From contig JAMBEQ010000022.1 in the NCBI GenBank assembly GCA_024506175.1, positions 1 to 51,617 of the forward strand: a stretch of DNA of 51,617 bases. The letters are read 5' to 3'. This document shows positions 1 through 10,165 of this stretch, one piece after another; the first letter of the stretch is position 1, and every line of letters begins with the position of its first letter. Origin of the DNA: Methylocystis sp. (GTDB lineage: Bacteria; Pseudomonadota; Alphaproteobacteria; Rhizobiales; Beijerinckiaceae). The notes beneath the pieces are model-generated. The model saw only the letters and a list, made by a program, of their open reading frames with translations. It was not told the DNA's origin and made no database searches. A program made the translations under genes and the position numbers.

Positions 1-307
1 CGAGCACGACTCGCGGGCGCTGCGTCGCCTGAAGCGTTTGCGAGAGGATCACATAGTCGAAGCTGTCCTCGGGATAATCGGCGAGGTCCGTGTCGGCGTC
101 GCCCTGGATGACCGACAATCCCTTGGAGACGCATTCATTGACGCCGCGCTGGGAGAGCTCGACGCCGCGTCCGTCGACATTCTTGTTTTGCGAAAGAAGC
201 TGCAGAAGCGCGCCGTCGCCACAGCCCACGTCGAGCACGCGCGCGCCCGGGTCGACCATCTCGGCGATGAGCAGATGATCGAGGCGGGGACTCTGGACGA
301 GCGTCAT
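1..307 (-). CDS. metW: Methionine biosynthesis protein MetW (C-terminus cut off by window edge)
   Basis: Minus-strand translation starts [56 protein letters not shown], a SAM-binding methyltransferase motif typical of MetW; ATGA overlap with metX. Confidence 0.88.
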   Translation of the reverse strand, partial: MTLVQSPRLDHLLIAEMVDPGARVLDVGCGDGALLQLLSQNKNVDGRGVELSQRGVNECVSKGLSVIQGDADTDLADYPEDSFDYVILSQTLQATQRPRVVL

Positions 308-1551
308 ACGCGCGCCCTCAGCCCGCGCGCGCTGGCGGCGGATTCTAAAAAGCCGCGCGTCGTCGCGATGAACATCGGCTCGTGCAACAGAAAGGCGTCG
401 TGGCCCTTGTCGGACTCGATCTCGACGAAGGAGACCGAGGCGCCGCCGGCGTTGAGCGCATGGACGATCGCGCGCGAGTCGGACGTCGGATACAGCCAGT
501 CGGAGGTGAAGGCGACGACGCAGAAGCGCGTTTTCGTGTCCTTGAAGGCCTGCGCGAGCGAGCCGCCGTAATCCGCCGCAAGGTCGAAATAGTCGCAGGC
601 GCGCGTCACGAAGAGATAGGAGTTGGCGTCGAAGCGTTCGACGAAAGTCACGCCCTGGTAACGCAGATAGCTCTCGACCTGGAAATCGGCGTCGAAGGAG
701 AAGGTCGGCGCCGAGCGGGCCTGCAGCTTGCGGCCGAATTTGCGCTGGAGCGCGGTCTCGGAGAGATAAGTGATATGCGCCGACATGCGCGCGACCGCCA
801 GTCCCTTTTCAGGACGCACGCCCTGTTCCAGATAGCGGCCGCCGCGCCAGTCGGGATCGGCCATCACGGCCTGCCGGCCCACTTCATTAAAGCCGATGTT
901 CTGCGCGGAGTGCTTGGCGGCCGTCGCGACCGGCATGGCGGAAAACACGCGCTCCGGATAGCTTGCCGCCCATTGCAGCACCTGCATGCCGCCCATCGAT
1001 CCGCCCGCGACGCAAAACAAAGTGTCGATCCCCAGATGATCGATGAGCATCGCCTGCGCGCGCACCATGTCGCGGATGGTTACGACGGGAAAATCGAGGC
1101 CGTAAGGCTTGCCCGTCGCGGGATTGATCGTGGACGGGCCCGTGGTGCCCATGCAGCCGCCGACAACATTGGAGCAGATGATGAAATAGCGCTCGGTGTC
1201 GAAGGGCTTGCCGGGGCCGACCATCGCGTCCCACCAGCCGGGCTTGCCGGTTACAGGATGAACGCCGGCCGCATACTGGTCGCCGGTGAGGGCGTGGCAA
1301 AGCAGGATGGCGTTGCTGTGGTCGGCGTTTAATTCGCCATAAGTCTCGTAGCCAATCGCCAGCGGCGCAATGCGGCCGCCGCCATCGGCGACAAGCGCTT
1401 TGTCGGCCGGAAAAACGACGCTTTTTCCGTGCGGCCTGCCATTTGCGCCGCCCGCCGCGTAAGGCGGCGCGCCGTCGTCGCGCCGCGCCTGCTCCAATTG
1501 GTTCAACACGATCCTCGCGTTCGATATGCCGAACGAATTGTTCGGGAACAT
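304..1551 (-). CDS. metX: Homoserine O-acetyltransferase MetX (ORF extends to 1656; likely start at MFPNNSF)
   Basis: Alpha/beta hydrolase with [14 protein letters not shown] nucleophile elbow, [10 protein letters not shown] and GHDAFLLH motifs; adjacent to metW. Confidence 0.93.
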   Translation of the reverse strand: MFPNNSFGISNARIVLNQLEQARRDDGAPPYAAGGANGRPHGKSVVFPADKALVADGGGRIAPLAIGYETYGELNADHSNAILLCHALTGDQYAAGVHPVTGKPGWWDAMVGPGKPFDTERYFIICSNVVGGCMGTTGPSTINPATGKPYGLDFPVVTIRDMVRAQAMLIDHLGIDTLFCVAGGSMGGMQVLQWAASYPERVFSAMPVATAAKHSAQNIGFNEVGRQAVMADPDWRGGRYLEQGVRPEKGLAVARMSAHITYLSETALQRKFGRKLQARSAPTFSFDADFQVESYLRYQGVTFVERFDANSYLFVTRACDYFDLAADYGGSLAQAFKDTKTRFCVVAFTSDWLYPTSDSRAIVHALNAGGASVSFVEIESDKGHDAFLLHEPMFIATTRGFLESAASARGLRARV

Positions 1552-1709
1552 CGAGGCGCGCGGCGGGACTGTCAAGGCCTGAAATGGCGGCTGGCCCTCG
1601 CTTACCGGCGAAACAGCCCGGGACTGCGCTGTTCGCCCAGAGCGTAGGCGTCGCAATTGCTGGCGGCTTTCTGACGAGGCCGGTCGCTAGCCCGAGACTT
1701 TATCCGGGA

Positions 1710-2540
1710 TCAGGAAAAAAGGTCCTTCTCGCCAGACGCCGGCGCGCTCATCAGCTCGACGACCGCGCCGAGCTGCGTAAGGTCCTGCGGCCGCGACAGA
1801 CGATGGTCGCCGTCGGCGACGAAGGTGAGCGTCACCGGGTCGGCCGAGAGGTGTTCGACAAGCTTCATTGCGTGACGCCAGGGCACGTCCGGGTCGGCCA
1901 TGCCCTGCAAAATATGAACGGGCGCGTGCGTGCGAATGAGCCCTCCGAACAAGAGGCGCTTGCGACCGTCTTCTATCAGGCGGCGCGTGATGGGCTTCGG
2001 GTCGGGCGCGTATTGGGAGGGACGACGCCATTCGCCCTTTTCCATGATCTCGCAGCGCGACGCTTCGTCGAGATTCTCCCACACGAGCTCCTCGGTGAAA
2101 TCGACGGCCGGCGCAATCAAGATCAGTCCCGCAAGCCGACGTTCTTCGCTTCTCTCGGCAAGACGGCGTGCGAGGAGCAACGCCAGCCAGCCGCCCATGG
2201 AGCTGCCGACAACGATTTGCGGCCCTTCCGTCGATTGAAGGAAGAGAGCTGAGGTCTGCTCCAGCCAATCGCCTATGCAGCCGTCCGCGAAGCGCCCGCT
2301 TGATTCTCCATGGCCAGAATAATCGAAGCGCAGAAAGGCCCGGCCTCTCTCGCGCGCCCATGCGTCGAGGTAGCTCGCCTTGGTGGAGAGCATGTCCGAA
2401 GCGAAACCGCCGAGCCAAACAATTCCCGGCGCCCTGGCCCCGGCGCTGGTCGCCTTGCGCAATCGCCTTGCGATCCGCCAAGGCGCGCCGCCGGCAGGAT
2501 TGGAGACGTCGATGAAGTCCAAAGCGATTTCGGGGGCCAT
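1710..2540 (-). CDS. Alpha/beta hydrolase
   Basis: GSSMGGW nucleophile elbow, FDYSGHGESSG, C-terminal DGDHRLS catalytic His context. Confidence 0.85.
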   Translation of the reverse strand: MAPEIALDFIDVSNPAGGAPWRIARRLRKATSAGARAPGIVWLGGFASDMLSTKASYLDAWARERGRAFLRFDYSGHGESSGRFADGCIGDWLEQTSALFLQSTEGPQIVVGSSMGGWLALLLARRLAERSEERRLAGLILIAPAVDFTEELVWENLDEASRCEIMEKGEWRRPSQYAPDPKPITRRLIEDGRKRLLFGGLIRTHAPVHILQGMADPDVPWRHAMKLVEHLSADPVTLTFVADGDHRLSRPQDLTQLGAVVELMSAPASGEKDLFS

Positions 2541-2643
2541 AGCGCGATAACCTTGTTTTGCCGCCTTTCACTCACAGTTGGTAAATAATCTCGCCCGAGA
2601 ATGCGAGCGTTCCGCTTCGCAGACGGCCGCTCGCTAGCCCTCG

Positions 2644-3849
2644 ATGCCACAGACGCTTCTTTCTTCGGTAGCCGCCGCCGACCAGTCGCTGGTCGGGAGG
2701 ACCGTGCTGCAGATTGTGCCCGATCTCAGATCGGGCGGGGCGGAGCGCGCCACCATCGATATAGCCGAAGCGCTCTCCCAGGCGGGGGGGCGCAGTCTCG
2801 TCGTCTCGCGCGGCGGGCGCATGGTCAGCGAGCTGCAATCCAAGGGCGGCGTCTGGATTCCTTTTCCCGCGGCGACAAAGAACCCCATCGCCATGGCGCT
2901 CAATTCGGTGCAGCTTGCGCGCATCATGCGCGACGAGCGCGTCGACATCGTCCATGCGCGGTCTCGCGCGCCTGCATGGGTCGCCTATTACGCCACCCGC
3001 CAGGCCGGCGCGAAATTCGTCACGACCTATCACAGCGCCTACAACAGCGGCTCGCCTGTGAAGCTGCGCTACAACGCGATCATGGCGTCGGGCGACGCCG
3101 TCATCGCCATCTCGGAATTCGCAGCGCAACGCATCCGCGAGCTGCATCCGGAAGCGGCGGGACGCGTGGCGGTTATCCCTCGAGGCGTCGATCTGCGGGC
3201 CTTTTCGCCGGACGCCGTATCGCCGTCGCGGGTTCATAGGCTCCGCGCGCAATGGGGCGTCGCCGCGCACGAACGAATCGTGCTGCTGCCCGCGCGTCTC
3301 TCGGCGCGCAAGGGTCACGCGCTGATGATCGAGGCAGCTAAGCGCCTCGCGGCGGAAGGGATGGGCGATATTCGGATCGTGTTCGTCGGCGAACCCCACA
3401 GCGACAGTTTTCGACGAACAATCGAGACGCAGATCGTCCGCGCGGGCGTTTCGGATTTTATCCGCAGCGCCGGCCATTGTGACGACATGCCGGCCGCCTA
3501 TCTCGCCGCCGCCGCGATCGTCGCGCCCGCGACCGAGCCCGAGGCCTTCGGCCGCGTGGCGATCGAGGCTCAGGCGATGGGCGCGCCCGTCATCGTCTCG
3601 GACATCGGCGCCTCTACGGAAATCGTTCGCGCGCCCCCGCAGACGCCGCGCCATCAGGCGACAGGCTGGCGTGTGCCGCCGGGGGACCCGGTCGCTCTCG
3701 CGCGGGCGGTAAGCGAGGCCCTGGCGATAACGGCTTCGGCGCGCGACGAACTTGCATTGCGCGCCCGAGCCAATGCGCAGTCGCGCTTTTCCGTCGAGCA
3801 GATGCAGCGCGGGACGCTTGAAGTCTACAAGCGCCTGCTCGGGCGGTAG
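2644..3849 (+). CDS. Glycosyltransferase family 4 protein
   Basis: Two Rossmann-like domains; VLQIVPDLRSGGAERATIDIA and VAPATEPEAFGRVAIEAQAMGAPVIVSDIGASTEIV (GT4 E-x7-E motif). Confidence 0.9.
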   Translation: MPQTLLSSVAAADQSLVGRTVLQIVPDLRSGGAERATIDIAEALSQAGGRSLVVSRGGRMVSELQSKGGVWIPFPAATKNPIAMALNSVQLARIMRDERVDIVHARSRAPAWVAYYATRQAGAKFVTTYHSAYNSGSPVKLRYNAIMASGDAVIAISEFAAQRIRELHPEAAGRVAVIPRGVDLRAFSPDAVSPSRVHRLRAQWGVAAHERIVLLPARLSARKGHALMIEAAKRLAAEGMGDIRIVFVGEPHSDSFRRTIETQIVRAGVSDFIRSAGHCDDMPAAYLAAAAIVAPATEPEAFGRVAIEAQAMGAPVIVSDIGASTEIVRAPPQTPRHQATGWRVPPGDPVALARAVSEALAITASARDELALRARANAQSRFSVEQMQRGTLEVYKRLLGR

Positions 3850-3939
3850 GAAGGCCTGCGGCGCCTCATTGAGGTCGAACATTCGCCCATTTGAAGCGCG
3901 ACGCTTCATGATCGCCACCACGAGTAAGGAGCGATCGTT

Positions 3940-4422
3940 ATGAAGCGTATCAGTGTTCTCGATCTCTTCGCGCGTTCTTGCATCATCTGCGCAAGCCTAA
4001 GTTTTCTGGCCGCGCCGGCGCAAGCAGCCGCTTCCAGCGACCCTTATGATCCACATGGGATCTGGCTCCGCCCCGAGGGCGGCGAGCAGTTCAGCTTCTA
4101 TGATTGCGGCGCGCAGCTCTGCGCCAAGCTTGTCGCCGTGACGAAGCCGGAGGATCAAAAATCAGTCGGGACGGTGATCTTGCGCGGCGCGTCCAAGAGC
4201 GGCCCCAACGAGTGGAAGGGCAAGCTCTACAATGCGGCGGACGGCAAAACCTACGACGGCTCTATCACGGTCAAATCCGCGAGCGAGCTCCGGCTGAAGG
4301 GCTGCCTCTGGGGCATCCTTTGCAGCGGCGAGACCTGGACCCGAGTCAGCGCCGCGCCCGCTAAGCCCCAGGCTGCGCTGGAGCTGCGCGACAAAACAGC
4401 CAAGGCCGCGAACGCTGATTAG
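3940..4422 (+). CDS. DUF2147-type secreted protein
   Basis: Signal peptide, then DPHGIWLRPEGGEQFSFYDCGAQLCAKLV ... GKLYNAADGKTYDGSITVKSASELRLKGCLWGILCSGETWTRV. Confidence 0.85.
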   Translation: MKRISVLDLFARSCIICASLSFLAAPAQAAASSDPYDPHGIWLRPEGGEQFSFYDCGAQLCAKLVAVTKPEDQKSVGTVILRGASKSGPNEWKGKLYNAADGKTYDGSITVKSASELRLKGCLWGILCSGETWTRVSAAPAKPQAALELRDKTAKAANAD

Positions 4423-4526
4423 AGCGCATTCCGCAAAAGTTGACAGACTTTTGCGGTAAGAATGCGCTCAGCGATTTGGTTTTGCTTGTCGCTTGTGTGA
4501 TTCCAGGCGAGCAGGAAAGCGCGCTA
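4422..4526. repeat. Dispersed palindromic intergenic repeat, copy A
   Basis: gagcgcattc..cgcaaaagt..acttttgcg..gaatgcgctc then gattcca.gcgagc.ggaaagcgcgcta; shares order and sequence blocks with 19846-19944. Confidence 0.75.
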
Positions 4527-4554
4527 AGTCCCGAAATTACTTGCCAGCAACCGG

Positions 4555-4582
4555 GCGCCGCCTTTTCAGGCGGCGCTTTTTT
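4555..4582 (+). terminator. Rho-independent terminator downstream of the DUF2147 gene
   Basis: GCGCCGCC-ttttca-GGCGGCGC followed by TTTTTT. Confidence 0.85.
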
Positions 4583-4681
4583 GTGCGGCTTACCTGCGAC
4601 GTTTCGGCTAGATCCGGCTCGCCAAACCCCTCTGCGCCGTTACATTCGCTTCATCGAATCATCGGGGGGCTGCGAGGCTTC

Positions 4682-6544
4682 GTGGGCGAAAATCCTTTAC
4701 ACCTCGAATCTTACCGAGAAGCGCTCGTCTTTCTCGCAACGGCGGGCGTTGTCGTGCCCTTGTTCCATCGGCTGCGTATCAGCCCGGTGCTGGGCTTTCT
4801 TCTGGCAGGCGCTGCGCTCGGGCCGCATGGGCTCGGCCGCCTGGCTGAAGATCACGACTGGCTGCGCTCTTTCACCATCGCGGATGTGCAAGGGGTCTCG
4901 CAGCTTGCTGAATTCGGGCTTGTTTTCCTGCTCTTTATGATCGGTCTGGAGCTGTCTTGGGAGCGCCTGTCGCGTCTGAGGCGGCTCGTTTTCGGCCTCG
5001 GACTCGCGCAGGTGGCCGCCTGCACGACCGTGCTCGCCCTCGTTGGTCGCTATTGGTTCGGCGTCGAAGCGGCGCCCTCGATTCTCATGGGCGCGGCGCT
5101 CGCCATGTCCTCGACGGCGGTGGTCTTGCCGGTGCTCTCGGAGGGCCGGCGCATCAATAAATCGCCGGGGCGAGTCGCCTTCTCGGTCCTGCTGCTGCAA
5201 GATCTCATGGTGGCGCCGGCGCTGTTCTTCGTCTCGGCGCTCGCCCAGGCCCAGAACGGGTTCAACGCCCTCCAGGCCGTTTCCGCCTTTCTGCCCGGCT
5301 TCGCCGCGCTCGCGGGGTTGATCGTCGTTGGACGCTTGCTCTTGCGCCCGCTGTTTCGGCTCGTCGCCTCGGCGCAGCTGACCGAGCTTTTCGTCGCCGC
5401 GTGCCTGCTTGTTGTCGTGGGTGAAGCGCTGGTGACGGCGGCGGCTGGGCTCTCCATGGGCCTTGGCGCCTTTATCGCCGGGCTGCTGCTGGCGGAGACG
5501 GAGTTCCGGCGCGAAATCGAGGTGACGATCGAGCCGTTCAAGGGCTTGTTGCTTGGCCTTTTCTTCGTCTCCGTGGGCGCGGGGCTGGACGTCGGCGCGG
5601 TGGTCGCCGACCCTGCGCCGACATTCATCCATGCGCTAGGCTATATCGCCGTAAAGGCGGCGATCATCTTCGCGCTCGCGCTTTTGTTTCGCCTTGATTG
5701 GCGAACCTCGGCGGAGGCTGCGCTGCTGCTCGCGCCGGGCGGCGAGTTCGCTTTCGCGCTCCTCACCTCCGCGATGCTCGCGGGCGTTCTGCCGGGTCAC
5801 TTCGGCGATGACGCCATGGTGGTTGTGACGTTGAGCATTTTCTTCATCCCGGCGCTGGGGAGGCTGGGCGCGCGGCTCTCGCAGCGCGCTGAACGCGCCT
5901 ACGATGAAGCGCAATACACCCATCTCAAGCCGGAGAGCGCTGTCGCAGAAGGCCGCGTCATGATTGTCGGCTATGGGCGGATCGGCAGCCTCGTCGGCGA
6001 CATGCTTTCGCGGCACGATGTGCCTTTCGTGGCGGTCGAGAGCCTGGTCTCGATTGTGACGGAGGAGCGAGCGAAGGGAGTGGAGATCTATTGGGGCAAC
6101 GCCACGCGGCGGGAGTTTCTCCTTCGCTGCGGCCTGGAGCACGCGCGGGCGCTGGTTGTGACCATCGAGAACGCCCCGGCGGCGGAAGAGATCGTGCGTC
6201 TCGCTCATGAAATACGCGGCGATCTGGTGATCGTCGCCCGCGCCCGCGACGCGCGCCATGCGACCGCGCTTTATTCGCTGGGCGCGAGCGACGCCATTCC
6301 CGAGACGATCGAGGCGAGCCTGCAGCTCGCTGAAACCGTGCTCGTCGATGTCGGCGTGCCCATGGGCTACGTCATCGCCTCCATCCACGAGAAGCGCGAC
6401 GAGTTCCGCAAGATCCTCCAGCCCACCGGCCAAGAGGCGCGCGCCCGCTACATCGAGCGACGCAAGGAGTTCAAGCGCGAGCAGGCGCGCCGCCGCATCG
6501 CGGGACGGCCTGGGAAGGAGGCCGGTGAGGAGGCAAAGAGCTAA
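4682..6544 (+). CDS. Kef-type monovalent cation:proton antiporter with RCK/TrkA-N domain (GTG start proposed; ORF opens at 4493)
   Basis: CPA2 membrane domain (SSTAVVLPVL, LLLQDLMVAP, GLGAFIAGLLLAETEFR) then VMIVGYGRIGSLVGDML RCK_N. Confidence 0.9.
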   Translation: MGENPLHLESYREALVFLATAGVVVPLFHRLRISPVLGFLLAGAALGPHGLGRLAEDHDWLRSFTIADVQGVSQLAEFGLVFLLFMIGLELSWERLSRLRRLVFGLGLAQVAACTTVLALVGRYWFGVEAAPSILMGAALAMSSTAVVLPVLSEGRRINKSPGRVAFSVLLLQDLMVAPALFFVSALAQAQNGFNALQAVSAFLPGFAALAGLIVVGRLLLRPLFRLVASAQLTELFVAACLLVVVGEALVTAAAGLSMGLGAFIAGLLLAETEFRREIEVTIEPFKGLLLGLFFVSVGAGLDVGAVVADPAPTFIHALGYIAVKAAIIFALALLFRLDWRTSAEAALLLAPGGEFAFALLTSAMLAGVLPGHFGDDAMVVVTLSIFFIPALGRLGARLSQRAERAYDEAQYTHLKPESAVAEGRVMIVGYGRIGSLVGDMLSRHDVPFVAVESLVSIVTEERAKGVEIYWGNATRREFLLRCGLEHARALVVTIENAPAAEEIVRLAHEIRGDLVIVARARDARHATALYSLGASDAIPETIEASLQLAETVLVDVGVPMGYVIASIHEKRDEFRKILQPTGQEARARYIERRKEFKREQARRRIAGRPGKEAGEEAKS

Positions 6545-6606
6545 AGCCGCTCTGGTGTCCAATTTTTCGCGCTTCCTTGCGCCGAACCGGCGCCCACGGA
6601 TGCGCT

Positions 6607-7110
6607 TTAATCCTCGCTCCAGAAATAGTGCCAAACGCCGTCCGAGGCGATGCCGATCCGCATCGGACGCGGCTTGCCTTCAGCGTTAGAACGCGCAAGA
6701 TCGGCAAAGCGCACGCAGGACCAGCGCGCGCGGGCGTCATCCTCATCGGCGGGCGTCGACGGACGACTGGCGAAGGCCGGCCATTCGTAAAGCGTTGTCG
6801 GCCCGCGTGTGATCTTGACATAGGGCTGCGCGAAAACCGCGCGCGCGATGACGATCGTCTCGCGTCCTTTCCTGTCAAAGGAAAGAGTCTTCAAGATCTC
6901 GATCGGGTCCGTCCCTGCCTTGAAGGTTCCGCTCTTGGCGAAGAGCGGGCGAACCTCATTCCAGTCGATGGGTATTCGCAGCGCCTCCACGTCGTTCTTA
7001 TCGAGAGCCGCGATGATCTTGTCGCGCATCATCATCACCAGCGGCGGCAATGCTGCGAGGTCGCTCGTGGGGAGCGAGACGGCGTCCAACGTTTCTTTTT
7101 TTCTGGTCAT
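6607..7110 (-). CDS. Conserved hypothetical protein
   Basis: Intact ORF MTRKKETLDAVSLPTSDLAALPPLVMMMRDKIIAALDKNDVEALRIPIDW...GVWHYFWSED; fills the space between two genes and is divergent from the next. Confidence 0.7.
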   Translation of the reverse strand: MTRKKETLDAVSLPTSDLAALPPLVMMMRDKIIAALDKNDVEALRIPIDWNEVRPLFAKSGTFKAGTDPIEILKTLSFDRKGRETIVIARAVFAQPYVKITRGPTTLYEWPAFASRPSTPADEDDARARWSCVRFADLARSNAEGKPRPMRIGIASDGVWHYFWSED

Positions 7111-7236
7111 GGCGCATGTTACGCGGGCCGCCCCGCAAAAGGCCAATTCTTGCTCTTCTGCTTCGCCTTCGGGGCGCAGGGATTATATACTCGGGCTGCA
7201 ACCGCCATCTCTGCCGAGATGCTCGCCGGAGCGCGA

Positions 7237-9696
7237 ATGGACGTTTCCTCAAAGAATGAAAACAACGCGTCCAAAGGCTTGGACGTGCTGGAACAGGCGT
7301 TGCGCCGCTCGGCGCTCGCGATCCTCTCCGAGCGTCTGCTGAGGCTCGGCGCGGCGCTTGTCACGCTGGCGCTGTTTTTCGTCGCGCTGTCCTGGCTCGG
7401 GCTGTGGCGGGCTATTCCGGTCGAAGCGCGCATGGCGGGCGTCGCGCTCTTCGGCTTTCTCGCGCTTTACCTGATCGCGCGCGAGATCGCGCGCGGTCTG
7501 CCCCGACGCAAGGCCGCCGCCGCCCGCCTGGACGCCGCCGCCGATGGCCCGATGAAGCCCGCCGCCTCGCTCGACGACACGCTCGCGCGGCAAGGCGCCG
7601 ATCCCGCCACCGCCGCCCTCTGGGCCTTGCACCGCAAACGGCTCGAAGCCGCGCTGGCCGCCACGCCCGTCACACGGCCGCGTCCGCGCCTGCCGGAGCG
7701 CGACCCCTATGCCTTGCGCGCCCTGGCGCTCGTCGCCGCCATCGCCGCCGGCTTCGTCGCGGGCGACGAGAAGGGCGCCCGGCTCGCCGCCGCCTTCGAT
7801 TGGCGGGCTGTCCATTTCCTTGGCCCTGCGCAGCGCATCGACGCCTGGTTCGATCCGCCGGCCTATACAGGGCGTCCGCCGATCGTCCTGGCGCAAGAGA
7901 GCGGCGCGGTCGAAGCGCCGGTGCATTCGACGCTGCGGCTGCGGCCGGCAGAGGCCAATGTTTCCGTCGATGGCGGGCTTGCGCCGATCCAGACGCCAGA
8001 CAAGAAGGAACGCGAATTCACGCTCGCCGGACCCGCGCAGCTCTATCTGCCGGACGGCCGCACTTTCCAGGTCGCCGCAGTTCCGGACCGCCCGCCGGCG
8101 ATCGCGCTCACGGGCAAGCCGCGCAACAATGCGCGGGGCAGCATGACGCTCTCCTATCGCGCCGAGGACGACTATGGGGTCGTCAGCGCCGAGGCCGTGT
8201 TCACCAAGCCAGGGGGCGGCCGCGCGCTTTACGAGCCGCCACGCCTGCCGCTCGCTCTGCCGGCGGGGGCCGGCGGCCTTGGCGCGGGCCAGGCGACTCT
8301 CGATCTCGCCGACAGCCCCTACGCGGGCGCCAAAGCGACCATGCGGCTCGAGGCGAAAGACGCCGCCGGCAACGAAGGGGCCTCCGACGCAATCGAGGCA
8401 ATCCTCCCGCAGCGCCGGTTTACAAAGCCGCTCGCAAGGGCCCTTGTCGAGCAGCGGCGCATTCTCGCGCTCGATCCCGAGCAACGCGCCAATGTGCGCG
8501 CGGCGCTCGAGGCGCTGTCGATCGCGCCCGAGGTTTTCGAAACGCCGTCTTCGATCTACCTCGGCTTGCGCGCCGCGCGCCGAAGCCTCGAAGGCGGACG
8601 CACCGACGATGAATTGCGGGGCGTCGCCGATATGCTCTGGGCGATGGCGCTTTCCCTCGAAGACGGCGACACGTCGCAGGCCGAACGCGATCTGCGCGCC
8701 GCCGAACAGGCGCTGCGCGAGGCCATGGCGCGCGGCGTGAGCGAGGAGGAAATCGCCAAGCGCTCGCAGGAGCTGCGCGCCGCGCTCGACAAATTCCTCG
8801 AACAGCTCGGCGCGCGCGCGCATGCGCCCGGCGAGCCCCGCGAAAGCGCTGGAAACCCCGACAGCCTTACGGCCGACGATCTGCAATCCATGCTCGACGA
8901 CATCGAAAAGGCGATGAGATCCGGCGACATGGCGGAAGCGCAACGACTCCTCGACGAATTGCAGGACGTTATGGAAAACGCCCAGACCGCCGAGGAAGGC
9001 GGGCCGCAGAACGCCGCCCGCCAGAAGCGCCAGCGCGAGATGCAGCGGGCGCTGGGCGAACTCGACCAGCTTGCCCGCGAAGAGCAGCGTCTGCGCGACG
9101 ACACTTTCCAGGGAATGAAGAACCCGTCCGACGACGACGCGGGCAAGCCGCAGCAGCGCGGCGGCAAGAAGGGTCAACCGCAGGCCGCTGACGATGCGAG
9201 CCAGGAACGCCAGCGCCAGCAGGCCTTGCGCGACAAGCTGGAACGCCAGCAAGACGCGCTCAAGGGCGATGCGGGCGAGGCCGGCCAAGAGCTCGACGAC
9301 GCCCGCAAGGCGATGAAGGAAGCGGAGGAGGCCCTTAAGTCCGGCGGAGAAGGCCGCGGCAAGGCCGTGGACGCGCAGGGCCGCGCGGTCGAAGCGCTGC
9401 GCAAGGGCGCCGACAAGCTCGCCGAGCAGATGCGCGGCGAGGGACAGGAAGGCGAAGAGGGGCAGGAGGGTCAGGGCAAGGGCCACGGCCGGGCGCGCGG
9501 GCGTTACGGGCAGGGGCGCGATCCGCTCGGACGTTCCTCCGGCGGCCAACGCGCTTCCCGCGAGAAATATGATCCGCTCGGCCTTCCGCCGGCGCAGCGC
9601 GCGCATCGCGTGCAGGAAGAGCTGCGCCGCCGCCTCGGCCAGCCCGAGCGCCCCGCGGAGGAGCTCGATTATCTACAGAGGTTGCTGCAACGGTGA
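7237..9696 (+). CDS. TIGR02302/DUF4175-type large membrane protein
   Basis: N-terminal TM helices, then RPRPRLPERDPYALRALALVA ... PAYTGRPPIVL ... PDRPPAIALTGKPR ... YRAEDDYGVVSAEAVF, with a charged Q/G/E-rich C-terminus. Confidence 0.8.
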   Translation: MDVSSKNENNASKGLDVLEQALRRSALAILSERLLRLGAALVTLALFFVALSWLGLWRAIPVEARMAGVALFGFLALYLIAREIARGLPRRKAAAARLDAAADGPMKPAASLDDTLARQGADPATAALWALHRKRLEAALAATPVTRPRPRLPERDPYALRALALVAAIAAGFVAGDEKGARLAAAFDWRAVHFLGPAQRIDAWFDPPAYTGRPPIVLAQESGAVEAPVHSTLRLRPAEANVSVDGGLAPIQTPDKKEREFTLAGPAQLYLPDGRTFQVAAVPDRPPAIALTGKPRNNARGSMTLSYRAEDDYGVVSAEAVFTKPGGGRALYEPPRLPLALPAGAGGLGAGQATLDLADSPYAGAKATMRLEAKDAAGNEGASDAIEAILPQRRFTKPLARALVEQRRILALDPEQRANVRAALEALSIAPEVFETPSSIYLGLRAARRSLEGGRTDDELRGVADMLWAMALSLEDGDTSQAERDLRAAEQALREAMARGVSEEEIAKRSQELRAALDKFLEQLGARAHAPGEPRESAGNPDSLTADDLQSMLDDIEKAMRSGDMAEAQRLLDELQDVMENAQTAEEGGPQNAARQKRQREMQRALGELDQLAREEQRLRDDTFQGMKNPSDDDAGKPQQRGGKKGQPQAADDASQERQRQQALRDKLERQQDALKGDAGEAGQELDDARKAMKEAEEALKSGGEGRGKAVDAQGRAVEALRKGADKLAEQMRGEGQEGEEGQEGQGKGHGRARGRYGQGRDPLGRSSGGQRASREKYDPLGLPPAQRAHRVQEELRRRLGQPERPAEELDYLQRLLQR

Positions 9697-9725
9697 AAAC
9701 GAGGCGGAGGCTGATCGTGAGCAAT

Positions 9726-9775
9726 CCCTCCCCTTTACGGGGAGGGTGGCGCAGCGAAGCTGCGTCGGGTGGGGT
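9726..9775 (+). repeat. Palindromic CCTCCCC-tttac-GGGGAGG intergenic element, left copy
   Basis: Internal 7-bp stem plus gggtggggt tail; second copy in inverted orientation at 9805-9853. Confidence 0.75.
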
Positions 9776-9804
9776 CCAATCCGCATCACTATCTTTGGCG
9801 CGAG

Positions 9805-9853
9805 AACCCCACCCGGCTGCCTATGGCCGCCGACCTCCCCGTAAAGGGGAGGT
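9805..9853 (-). repeat. Palindromic CCTCCCC-tttac-GGGGAGG intergenic element, right copy (inverted)
   Basis: Reverse complement cctcccctttacggggaggtcggcggccataggcagccgggtggggtt aligns to 9726-9775. Confidence 0.75.
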
Positions 9854-9962
9854 ATTTGTGGCCGTCCGCGCCAGATTGATCTTCGCCCGATCATCCTTGC
9901 TCTACGCGCCTTGCCCTTTCGCAGGCGTTTCTCTACTTCCACACGCTTAACTTGCCGGGGAG

Positions 9963-10160
9963 TTGATCGCCTTGTCGAATATTCTGGTCCTCGTCGCCGC
10001 GGTGGCGGTTTTTCTCGTGCTCATCGCGGGCTTCATCAATATGTTTCGCGGCGGCGCCGGGGCCATGCAGCGCTCACAGACCCTGATGCGCTGGCGCGTC
10101 GGGCTGCAGTTCCTCGCGCTCATCATCGCGCTCGCCGCACTCTACTTCAAGGGGCGCTGA
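9963..10160 (+). CDS. HIG1-domain / twin-transmembrane small protein
   Basis: 65 aa, two TM helices with FINMFRGGAGAMQRSQTLMRWRVGLQFLALIIALAALYFKG. Confidence 0.8.
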   Translation: MIALSNILVLVAAVAVFLVLIAGFINMFRGGAGAMQRSQTLMRWRVGLQFLALIIALAALYFKGR

Positions 10161-10165
10161 CCAAC

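Noticed and set aside
2572-3921. 449-aa minus-strand ORF
   Set aside because: Antisense shadow of the GT4 glycosyltransferase; Arg-rich and no domain seen.
4697-6634. Two long minus-strand ORFs (311 and 332 aa)
   Set aside because: Antisense to the Kef-type antiporter, whose family motifs are unambiguous; translations are charged low-complexity.
7249-9606. 785-aa ORF on the minus strand
   Set aside because: Fully antisense to the TIGR02302-type gene. High GC makes stops rare in the complementary frame; the translation is Arg/Ala/Leu-rich with no recognisable domain.
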